DNA from: Hyalella azteca
Taxonomy: Eukaryota > Arthropoda > Malacostraca > Amphipoda > Hyalellidae
Assembly (NCBI RefSeq): GCF_000764305.2
Contig: NW_025933374.1
Location: forward strand, 124,001-188,000
Length of the DNA stretch: 64,000 nucleotides
Direction of reading: 5' to 3'
The notes beneath the pieces were generated by a model. It was not told where the DNA came from, did no database searches, and saw nothing but the letters and a program-made list of their open reading frames with translations. This document shows positions 24,610-34,996 of this stretch, piece after piece (position 1 is the first letter of the stretch; the number at the start of each line of letters is the position of its first letter). A program made the position numbers and the translations under genes.

Positions 24610-27600
24610 TTAGCGCACGTCGATATTGACGAGGCCGTTGTCGGTGCGGTCGGCGAGGGTGGCCAGACCGTCGGCCTGCACCTGACGCGTGTCCGAGCAG
24701 CCGCCCGTAGCGGTCCAGTGCCATGTCCAGGTGCCCTGACATGACCACGACAAGAAGTTAAATCAAAATCGTTCTCTTATCAAAATAAAACACTATAATA
24801 ATCTGATATAAAGTAAAATTATCCTAAAATAAATGAGAAGTAAAATGCAATCCAACGTTTTTCCTATCAAATTCATTCATAAACAACCTTAAATAAAGTA
24901 TCATTATTTCGAAAATTACAGAGTAAAACTTCAACCAAATGCGTTTTCTTAACAAATTGAACATATATAATAACTATATATACATCAGTCTCCCCCTAAA
25001 ATTCCCCATTCCCCGAGAAAAAACGTTAAATCAACTGAAAATTTCGTGTTAATTTTAAGCGCTATAATAACCTTATTTAAAAGCACCTGTTTTTCACATA
25101 TAAGGACTTGGAGTTTAAACTGTATATAACTTGACACTTGAAATTAAAATATTCAAATTTCACATATCACTGTACCGTGTTCATATTTTAGTATATATAA
25201 TATTATAAGTAGTATTTATATTATCAGTCTGCTTATATCGCAAGTTCATCAGGAATTTAAAAGCAAAGAAAACACCAAGCAAATTCACCATATCGATATT
25301 GTCAATATCGATATGGTGAATTTGATTGGTATTTTCGTTGCTCTTAAATTCACATAATATTTCATCGTTATTATAAATATATAACTCACCGCGTAGCCAT
25401 GGCTGATTCATATAATATTATATCATTATAATACATATATAACTTACCGCGTAGCCATGGCTGATTCATATAATATTATATCATTATAATACATATATAA
25501 CTTACCGCGTAGCCATGGCTGTAGGCGTAGTTGTGGAGGTCGGAGAGCGGCGTGTTGAGGGAGCAGACAGACGCGAACTCTCCGATGACGATGGGGCGGT
25601 CGAGCTTGTAGTCCGAGGCGCTTACCTGAGAAACAAATATGAAGTAAAACATAATATTTTGTTCACAGGAATAAATTTAATATGATAGTTAAACAGATCA
25701 TTGCATTATTTATTTAAAGGTGGCCATGCGTTATTTTGGAATGCCAGATGAGTTTTTCATCACTAAATCAACTTTGAAACTCTGGACCTTAAATGATTGA
25801 CTTTTCGCTACCAAAATCATTCGAAAGATTTATCGCCACCAGTTCAAGTTCTTATGAGTAGAAATTTCTCATATCTTGATGTACTGTAGTGTCAATAAAT
25901 GTTATATAATTGAAGGTTATTTCATTCTCATCACTAGATCATTAGAACAAGACATCAATAGACGAGGTGTTATCCTCGGAGGAACGTATATATAAGGTTG
26001 TTCTGTACGGATATTCAATGAAAAATTAGTCTCGATAATGACTAATTTTTTATACAAGAAAATCATCACTCCTGGTGTACAATTTTTTTCAACTTGAATT
26101 CTTTATATATGAGTTAAATATAATTTTACTATACATTACACTCAGAGAAATGAAGAAATGAGTGAGACTTTATCCAAATATCGATACACTTCATACCCCA
26201 GAGCAGGTCATCAGGATTCAATTTGGCCAGACAAACTAGCGTATCAGTGCTTCGTCCGCACTCTGTTAGTGCTAAGGAGGTCATTTGTGTCAGTCTTTGT
26301 ACAGTGTGTCAGTATTTGTGTAGACAGTGTGTCACTATTCGGACAATATGACACATTCTAGATAACTGGATTCTAACTGACAGTGAAAGGAGCATTGGGG
26401 CTCCAGCTGCTGCCCCAGTCGTAGGTGTGCATCTGATAGAAGTCGAGCTGGGCACCTGACCCAGCTGCACCGTTCAGGCAGGCATCTGAGTAGTGATTCT
26501 TGGTGTTCGAGAACGCGTCCGACTGGGGGAACTGGCCTGAGAAGTAGAGGAAAATACGCGTCGGTTATGTGTTGTTTTTAGGTGAAGATTTATTTGAAAA
26601 CGCGTCTGTTTAGGAGAACTGGACTGTAGAATCAAATTGGACTTTTCAGGTATATAACTTGATCACTTTTTAATTCAGTAAGACCGGTGGATATGTCACG
26701 TAAGGGGTAAATTATATTAATATGAGTGTACCAGGCATTTAAATGAATTTATCATGTGTTATTCCATTAAAGAAAGTATACGTCCGTCCGACTAAGAATA
26801 ACATTACTTTTATTCAAAGTACCTCCTTATTTCGTATTTCATTTATATTTTCATAAACCGCGTAGAGTTTGAACTCACCCCACGAGCCGAGAGTAACCAG
26901 AGCTGAGGGGTCGTTTTGCTTAATAACGATGTTTTGTTTGCCGATGAAAGTCAAGAATCTGATGGAGAGAAAGACAATTAATTATTCATGCAATTATGAC
27001 CACGAAAGAAAGCCTTTTTCACACGTTCGCTACTTCATTTAAGATATTTTTTACAATTGGGAAATGGTTAATTCGATATTTTTAGTCTTTTTCATTTCAT
27101 TTGAAATAATTTACAATCAATCTAGAATAATTTAATCTATTAATAATATTACTATGATCTCTAACAGCCCACACCTCTCCATAGGAATGCCCACACCGGT
27201 CCAGCCAGCACCGGACTGCCCGATCACTGTCGTGTCGTAGCACGAGTTGCTGTTAGACTCCACCTATAGGGATGAAAAATTAGCTCTGAACTAAACGGGA
27301 GGGGAATATCATAATATGTCCTTCAGCCTAACGGGATGAGAATTTATCCTTCAAGTAAACGGGATGAGAATTTATCCTTGGACCAAACGGATTGAGAAAA
27401 TATCCTTCAAAAGAACGGGATGGGAATTTATCCTTCAACTGAACGGCAAGAGAATATATCCTTCAAATGAACGGGACCTGAGTTTATCATAAATGGGTGG
27501 AATGGGAATTCATCCTCGAAACAAATGTTGATTTATTCGCTCATGTTACACTATTGAGAAGTTGCCGCAAGATGCTTTGTAAAAGCTAATTTGATCATCA

Positions 27601-30053
27601 AGACTACTTTATTATTTTGTTCTAAATAAAACTAATTAATATCTTTAGGTCTCAAGGATGGAACTCTAATAAAATATCTCACCCGGACGGATCCCTCTGG
27701 CTCGTTGATGGCTTCATAGGCTGCAAGAGCTGGATGACCGCTGAGCGCAGAAGCTAGTGGCTGTTGACATAAAATTTGTAATATTTTAGCTCTAAATAGA
27801 AATTTTTGTAATGCAGCAATCTCTTCTTAGAAAATGTTGTAATGAAGTAATTAATCTAAAAGTAAATACATGGAGCAGACGCGTTTGTTAGCGTGCAAAG
27901 GAATTGTCGGAATGTATATTTTATTTCTATTTAGTTATTTAGCTCTTCGTTCACAACCTTATTTCTCAATACATGAAACATTATAATAGGATATTTTATG
28001 AACAAAATTGAGGTCTCACTTAATCAAGGCAGCCGTGATTGCGTTATAACGTTGTAACGATCTTTCTCCGGATACGCAATTTTTAATATTATTTCTCAAC
28101 CCAAGGTCCTGATAAATTGAATAACTATTTGCTAGCAAGGGGGTTGAGATAAGCTTTCTAACCCCTGGAAAGCAAAGAGGTTAGATGAGATATGGGATAC
28201 AGCCTATAAAACATATAGGTGGTTGAAATGAGCAACAGGCAATCCTCTGAAAAACATAGCAGTTTGGGTTGAACTAAAGGTGCCCCCTATAAAACATAAG
28301 GGGTTGAGATGAACTCGAAGTATAAGGGCCGTACGATCAAAACTCGCTCAAGGACAATTATCGGCTTATTTCTCGTCTGTGATCAGAGTGTTTAGTTAGA
28401 AAAACTGTTGGTGATTGGCCGACGGAATAACGAACTCGTGACTATTTTTGATAGTACGGTCCGCGGTAGACAAATTGGGTTAATTAAGCTGAGCATGACT
28501 GGGCAGGGTACGTGGCCCGCCGCCCATGTGGTTAAAGTTCAGAGTACCAAGGTTGGAGTAGCGAGCTACGTGTTCGATTCCAGATTCCTGTGACAGTTCT
28601 GGTCAAATCTGCGAGGAGACTGGGCGGTAAAGCACAACAAAATTGCACCAGTGAGTTGTGTTTGAGACCCGAAAAAAGCTGTAAGTATTCTGCGATTCTC
28701 AGAATCAGCGACAGGTCTAACGGCTTAGTCAACGCTGGCACCGTTAAACTATACAATATCATGACTCACCGCGAGGCAGTTATCAAGGTAGGTCTGCAGT
28801 TTGCTGTCGTCCCAGACCAGGTTGATGTAGGCCTGGTTGCCCATCACGGCGCCGTTCCAGAGGGTCAGAGTGACGAGGATGTCGTTGGCCTGCGCCGCGT
28901 CAAGGAATTTCTTGACATCGTTGATGAAATCTCCGGTGCGGTCGCACGCGGTCACGTAGCCGTCGCTGTCGAAGTTAGGTGTGCTGTAGCCCTCGACGTG
29001 CACCCAAATTCCTTAACAAAATAGACTTAAATATTAATTATTGTAAACTTAAGCTATTTAAAATTGAAACTAATGAATAAAATATAAATTAAATTAACAA
29101 CAAAATCTAGCTTGATTCGAGTTGTTCTTCTCATTTGTTATGTTATATATTAAGATGCAGTAGTAAACAAGGTCAACAAATGGATGAACATTAACATAAA
29201 TACGAAGTTCAATGATATTTGAAGTTGCATCCGAGATTGATTGCATTTGCGCTCAGTAAATCTCTGATCTGAACACATGTACGCCGAAAATCAACATCAG
29301 CTTAACTTCACCTGGGACTATTGTACCCATATCCTATAATTAATGTACTGACCATGCCATATGCAAAAGATAATACACGAAAGAAGTTTTAAAAGTTTGT
29401 TGTTACAAGCAATCCAAAACACCTATAAGACGGAAAGAAAAACTTCCTCTGTTCATTTCGATTGAAAAGATCGAGTTAAAAAAATCATACAGTAAGAACT
29501 ATATTGATAATGGAGAATGTTTTTTTTTACTCACGGAAGGAGTTTCCACCGGCAGCTTTGACTTCAGCGAGCCAAGTCTCGAGGCTGCCGTCGTAGCCAC
29601 CGTTGCCGAAGTCATAGCCATAACTGTTCCACGCAGCGTTGGCGCCGCTCAAGTATACCTTTTCACCGCCGTACATCAAACTGCTTCCAGAAACCTGTGA
29701 TAATTTGCAAGAATTTTAGCTACAAAATTCAGAGACAGAATTTTTGTGCGATACTACAGAATGCAGTGAAACTGGCGCGTAAACATCTTCATCTACGGTA
29801 AGTGAGAAAGCAGTGCTTCGGACGAATAAAACAGATAAAATATAATTGCTCGCGTACAATAAAACAAAAATTTTTGTCAAATAACAACTGTAAAATGAGA
29901 ACATACTAAAATTATCAGAAATTATTGACGATGAAGACGACTGCCCTTTAACTAAAGACTAGCAATAAGTTAGGTTTTGCTATTACGTACGGTAAGTTTG
30001 ACGGCAGAGGCTGAGGCCGCTAGGCAAGCGGCGATTATCAGGAAAGCCTTCAT
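24610..30053 (-). CDS. Secreted GH5 endo-beta-1,4-mannanase
   Basis: Nine coding exons, minus strand: 30053-29991, 29694-29535, 29011-28770, 27760-27683, 27263-27175, 26958-26879, 26536-26382, 25625-25506, 24735-24610. Total 1113 nt, 370 aa; every junction is GT-AG and phase is kept. Residues 1-17 (MKAFLIIAACLAASASA) are a signal peptide. Family marks are SGANAAWNSYGYDFGNG in exon 2, GGNSFRIWVHVEG across exons 2-3, the acid/base Glu175 in AINEPEG, SCYDTTVIGQSGAGWTG, MHTYDW in exon 7, and the nucleophile Glu305 in VIGEFAS. The enzyme family hydrolyses internal beta-1,4 bonds of mannan hemicellulose; a digestive-gland role is likely in a plant-feeding crustacean. Length fits animal GH5 (subfamily 10-like) enzymes. 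Nine exons, a TATA box and native-looking introns show a settled nuclear gene rather than bacterial contamination. The exon 8 donor is tandemly triplicated. Confidence 0.93.
25252..25352. repeat. Long near-perfect palindrome in mannanase intron 8
   Basis: A perfect 21-bp arm (AAATTCACCATATCGATATT plus G) and its complement flank a single T at 25302. Pairing continues outward with few mismatches to about 50 bp per arm. It would form a cruciform in DNA and a long hairpin in pre-mRNA. Confidence 0.9.
25385..25521. repeat. 58-bp tandem repeat spanning the exon 8 splice donor
   Basis: GCGTAGCCATGGCTG recurs at 25391, 25449 and 25507 with an exact 58-bp period. Only the 25507 copy is the end of exon 8. 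The two intronic copies keep the last 13 exon bases, a donor (GTAAGT or GTGAGT) and a preceding AG. Confidence 0.95.
27267..27535. repeat. 28-bp minisatellite in mannanase intron 4
   Basis: About nine degenerate units of GGATGAGAATTTATCCTTCA plus a variable tail ending in AACG. Confidence 0.8.
28140..28320. repeat. Degenerate repeat in mannanase intron 3
   Basis: GGGGTTGAGATGA and CCTATAAAACATA blocks recur three to four times over 180 bp. Confidence 0.5.
28490..28600 (+). mobile_element. Possible tRNA-derived SINE head
   Basis: A B-box-like GTGTTCGATTCC at 28570 lies about 45 bp after an A-box-like CATGTGGTTAAAGTTC at 28526, the usual internal pol III promoter spacing. The flanks do not fold as a complete tRNA, so a SINE fragment in mannanase intron 3 is likelier than a tRNA gene. 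Confidence 0.35.
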
Positions 30054-30160
30054 CTCGCCTGTCTGGTCTGAACTCGAAACTTTAGTCTTCGACTGCAGCT
30101 AACGACGAGTAGAGATATCGGGCAAGCTGTTAGTGCTGGGACTGGCTTGAGACGTGGTCA

Positions 30161-30168
30161 TTTATATA
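30161..30168 (-). promoter_or_regulatory. TATA box of the mannanase gene
   Basis: On the minus strand TATATAAA lies about 25 bp before a CCAGTCC initiator-like site (30145-30139), giving a 5' UTR of about 90 nt before the ATG at 30053. Confidence 0.6.
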
Positions 30169-30985
30169 CTTTGAGTTGAGGTATATATACACGAGTACTT
30201 CAAAGTTCAACACAATGACGATAGCGTTGTGGTGTTGTGGAACCGTGTGCCGAACAACAGCTGATGCTTGGGAACCACTGGAGTTGCACTGGTGTCGTGT
30301 GATAATTAGGTACGTAGAGTTGTTTACCACTTACATTTATGTTACATGTTATGCTATTTTATTTTTCTTGAGGTGTACTTAGGTTTTGTTCGATCCAAAC
30401 GAAAGTGTCTTACTCAGAAACAAATGAACCTTCATCAATTTCTTGAGCTCTTTGAGCTTTGTTTCTTAATCATTAACTGAAAAGCAAGATCAAAGCTTGA
30501 AATCAGCTGCTTGATACTGTTGACGGAGCGTCTCTCATGGGGAAAGTTCTGATGTTAGAGTAAATTTATAAAAAATATAAGTTTATAAGAAGGTTTGGCA
30601 GTAAACTTCATTTATTCATTCATGGATTCATTGATTTCAATGGAGAGATCCGAAATGGGATTTTGACGCACTTTGGTGCCTTAATAACTAAATTGGAATG
30701 TGCGATATTTTAAAAATTAATATCAATCGATAGCAGGAGCGAATAGATTATTTAAAAAAAAAAACAAGCTATAATACTAATTTTGAAAACGATTTAAAAC
30801 TATTTTGAATTGCGCTGTCACCACGTTTAAAACTGACGAGGTATGTAGGTAGTTTCAGGACGATCGCAATCTTGCATTGAGAAATCTGCTTCAAACAACA
30901 GCTGCTTCTCTTATATCTCTGTAGCGGCCTTCAGTTTTCCTCGATAACTGCACAGTCATGTGATTACTGTCAACTCTGCAGAAAA

Positions 30986-31034
30986 ATGTTTATTTCATTG
31001 AGTATTGCGATATTCGTATTACACACAAGTTTCG
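30986..31034 (+). CDS. Candidate signal-peptide exon of a secreted protein
   Basis: ATG after CAGAAAA opens MFISLSIAIFVLHTSF and reaches a strong GTAAGA donor. A TATATC at 30912 and a TCAGTT initiator-like site at 30931 lie upstream. The 16 residues look like a secretion signal. I could not find a convincing second exon: AG at 31144-31145 gives GQCQFR and then a weak GTAATT donor. It may be a solitary promoter-and-leader relic, or the rest may be outside what I can recognise. It is head-to-head with the mannanase, about 0.9 kb apart. Confidence 0.3.
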
Positions 31035-34000
31035 GTAAGAAAGAACTCAACTGTTTACTTATCGTTATATGTATGCTAGGAAAAAAGGTCGAAGTGGAAG
31101 AATTCTAATGATATGAGTTTTTCTTTTTTTCCAACGTTACTGCAGGTCAGTGTCAATTTAGATGTAATTTTTTCCTAATATTTCTTTCCTGTTTGATCTG
31201 TCCGTTTTATAATAATTTTTATATGTCTAATACAAATTATCTCAATTTTGTTTCTCGTGTCAAGTTTTTTCCAAGTACCTACATTCTTGAAATAATTGTG
31301 ATTATATAACCTAGGTACACTTGCTTGGCTATGAGCGTTTGTCATGTATTGCTGAACAAATATTGACTCACAGTGAAATAAGAAATAAGATGGAGTTATT
31401 GCAACGTCAATTCAACACCAATATATAAAACAGGATGTGGATACTGTAATTACAGTTGTGTGAAAATCACTGGAATAAAAATGTACTTTAGCTGCTCTTT
31501 CAGTGGTGTTAACTTACGTTAATCGGTGCGTTCTGATGAAGAAAGATTGAAGATTATAAAGCTTCCCAGTCTCCGTTATCGTCGCCTGCGTGGTGATCTC
31601 ATTGAAGTATTCAAGTATACTCATGGTTTGTACAAGGTCCCAGAAGGATTACTAGAATTTGAAACAAGAACCTACACCAGGGGTTACCGACATGTGGAAC
31701 AGCCTCCCTGAAGATATTGTTGACGCTCCGAGTATGAACGCGTTCTAGAACAGACTAGACAAGGCCATGCAGGAGCATATGTTTAGTCTTGAAATGCCTC
31801 GTATCCTACGGAACAACTGACATCTAGAAACGATTTTAAACCTACCGTCCGTTGAAAATATTTGATCAAAAGACCAGTCTAGTCAAGAAAATAATAAGAA
31901 TCGACAACATGCCTTTTCTTCAATGCCGAAGATACTATACAGTCTATACTATACTATACAATGTACTCGTATGTTCCTTCCACCGGAGAATCTTCCTTTA
32001 TGACCTACATACTGCACACGTTCATTTTGATCGTTGCCAAAAGCGCAGAGAGTATCATGTGAGCTTCGTAAATGTGACAATCAACATTTTATCTTGTATA
32101 ATGCAATTTAACACTGGTGTAACAGCTCTGATTAGGCCACATTTACTTGTCGCCGATTCTCAACCCCTGATCTTGTAATCCAATCACGATAATCTTGACC
32201 ACTAGGTAACCTCAAGCTGCAGCAATAACTTATAATATGATAAAATTATATTTAGAGCTGCAGCTACGTGACAATACAAAGCGTAGCTTTCTCTTCGTGG
32301 TGTGAATTGAAGTTCCGTTGTATTTTTCATTTCCTATAAATAAATCAGTTGATTAATTAGCAAACCATACAACAGGAGAGCCTTGTTATTTCGAATGACA
32401 GAGTTCTTGAAATTGCAGAATAGTATTTTGGAAACTGTTGCAATTAGTCGGTTAATGAGACCTGAGAGGAATCGGGATTTTTCGTAATGTGATTCGAATT
32501 ACCAGATTTCCAAGATTGAGACAGGTGCCAAATTTCTGAACAAGAAGGAAGCACGCCATTCCAAAGTCTGCAATAATGATCAATCGAGTTGCGTCAAATG
32601 GCGCTACATTTTCTCATTTTTGTTACATTGTCTTTTCCTTCACGAAGACTGGCGAAATACCAAAGGAAAAGTGCACGAAATTATTTTCATCGGACACGCC
32701 CTTATTTGATTTAGCAATAAACATTCGCCATTTATACGTAATGTAGAATGAAAACCCCGATCCATTACTTAACAAGGTATGGTATTGCAAACTGCAGCAA
32801 TTATAGAGCTCACTACTCTGCCGTGTGGCTGCATTGGACTAGTCTTCAGAGGCTCCCGTAAATCCCGAATGAAAAATAAAAAAATATAACTCGGTACTCA
32901 CTGCAGTGAGTGGCAGAGAGAGCATTTTCTCGCCGACGAAAACCTAAAGTCACGGACGGACTGACAGACGGACGGACATGCCGAGCACAATAGGGCATTT
33001 TTCCATAAATGAGAAGATGCGCTAAAAATGGTACTGACAAACGCTGAGCCGTTATCATTTCGAAAGCACTCCAAAAATGTACTTTCTCTGATTCAATAAT
33101 TATACTTTCACTCGCACTTCAATAGATTCATCATACTAGTATTTTTTTATCCCCCTTCCACCGTGGGGATAAAATCCACCTCATTCCAGTGTGATCATCA
33201 CTAGGGTCTTAAGAGATTGTTTAAGACCGGAATCCCAGCAGCCAGTGGTTTAGGTGTTGTACTAAAGCTAAACGATAGACTTGAGTTTAGCTTCAATAAT
33301 TTTTATAAGGAAATTGACGTACTTGGGGAAAATGATATTTTTGGGAATCAGCTGGCCAACTGAATTTGCACTCATTACGTTAGCGATAGAACGATGTAAG
33401 TTTTAACTCACTGATACGTAGTCAAGGGATCATTAGTATATTCTAGTAAGGTTTCTCCTTCGGCTGTTGTTCGCTTTTTTAACACGAATATCCTATCAAC
33501 TTATTTATCATACAACCTATTTAACAACTGTCTAAAATAATTCAAGTCTAATTTGCAAATTTCGAGTTATTCTTGATTTATTCGTCAATAATTCCTTCCA
33601 CAACATCGGAGCTTATTTCATTCGAGTTCAATCTTCAAATAAATGCAGGACGGAACAGGCAAACTTACTCTATTAATAAGAACTAAGAACCAAATAAAAT
33701 GTTGAGCAACAGATTCAGTAATTTATTTAGTACAAAAATGAACACCAGTCCCACCGTAAGCTATTGAAGAGATAATTCGAAGACAGTCATCACAAACGGC
33801 TAAACCTTAACATTACGAAGAGCCAAGCTATCCGTTAAATAACAACAAATATTAAAATGTCTACCTAAATTTTGTCTGTGAACGTAAACAAATTCTGCGA
33901 TAAAAGTTAAAATAAAAACGGCATACACGTCTCAACTAAAAGTACAACAGAATACATTCCAAATTTAATCCATGAAAACATCATAATAGATTTACACAGG

Positions 34001-34680
34001 AAGAATACCAATCAAATTCATGCTGCAAAACAGGGGCAACAGGAACACAGATTTGTAGTAATTACAAAATATTAGCCAAGTAAAAGAGCAACAGAGAGCA
34101 TTTCAAGTACATCTTATCAGGAATGAACTTTGAGCTGCTCTATCTCTGATAAATTACTTATTCAGAGACAGAAAATTAAAAATATTAATTTTTATTGATA
34201 TAGTGCGCATTTCGAAAAAATTGCATTCATGAAATAGAATCCCAGCAAATGCTTACGCTCATTAAAAAAATATACAACAAAACAATCTTCATACCTCTCA
34301 ATCTTTATGTTCTAATGACACAGATCAAGACTGCCATTGCAAAATATATCAGGAGTACCAATAATGAAGGCTTACAGAACCCAATATCTTCAGTTATTAC
34401 CAACTCCTTATGAGGATTCGCCACGGACCAATTAAGTTATCTCTTTCAAGAAAATCTTAGAATCACAACAAATCTGAGTTCAGTTTAAAAATTTACTTGC
34501 ATTACGAAAAACAAATCAGAGAAATTTATTTTAGACTTCACTTTGCGATTGATACTTGAATCAATTTACAAGACCTCGAGGAACAATATTAGCCAATATT
34601 AAACGAAATTGTGGCGATGAAATGATTGCTATATATTGAACTTAAAGCCATGAATAGAACATCAAAATTAATATATTCCA
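31035..34680. other. Mostly gene-less spacer
   Basis: Apart from the LINE relic at 31526-31820 I see no exon. A GACGGACGGACTGACAGACG tract lies at 32951-32975 within unrecognised repeat-like sequence. Confidence 0.4.
31526..31820 (+). mobile_element. CR1-like LINE 3' fragment (broken)
   Basis: The plus strand reads RSDEERLKIIKLPSLRYRRL, then RGDLIEVFKYTHGL, then in another frame MWNSLPEDIVDAPSMNAF followed by a stop. This is the extreme C-terminal part of CR1/jockey-type reverse transcriptase proteins. At least one frameshift and in-frame stops show it is dead. Its end (GTATGAACGCGTTC...GAACAGACTAGA) matches the second LINE at 44848-45560, so both belong to one family. Confidence 0.75.
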
Positions 34681-34682
34681 GA

Positions 34683-34688
34683 TTTATT
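34683..34688 (-). promoter_or_regulatory. Poly(A) signal of CDK5RAP3
   Basis: AATAAA on the minus strand about 205 bp after the stop codon. Confidence 0.45.
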
Positions 34689-34791
34689 AAGCAGAAAACG
34701 TTCAAAAGATAATGGCCGATAAACATTGCGCACAAATGAATTGTAACTCAAACGTCGATGTGAGTTACCAGTAAGTTAATCTTATTATCTA

Positions 34792-34996
34792 TGTCTGGCG
34801 CCCATGATGTTGACCATCCTGCCGTTATATTTACTGCCGATGGCGTCCTGCAGTTGCGACACGAAGCTTTTAGCGGCCGTCTTGGTTTCTCCTATAAATT
34901 CTGTCTGGCGCCCATGATGTTAACCATCCTGCCGTTATATTTACTGCTGATGGCGTCCTGCAGTTGCAACACGAGGCTTTTAGCGGCCGTCTTGGT
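34792..34996. repeat. Partial duplication of the last CDK5RAP3 exon
   Basis: 34902-34996 (coding end of exon 12) is repeated at 34792-34886, 110 bp further downstream in transcript order, with four differences in 95 bp. The extra copy starts after the true TAG and is in a different frame from it, but within itself still reads the C-terminal SKYNGRMVNIMGAR followed by a stop. Confidence 0.9.

Noticed and set aside
25181..25411. 76-codon minus frame starting MNQPWLRGEL
   Set aside because: It is made of a duplicated exon 8 fragment and the palindrome arms; not a gene.
28560..28590. tRNA gene
   Set aside because: B-box-like motif present, but no acceptor stem or cloverleaf can be formed; kept only as a possible SINE.
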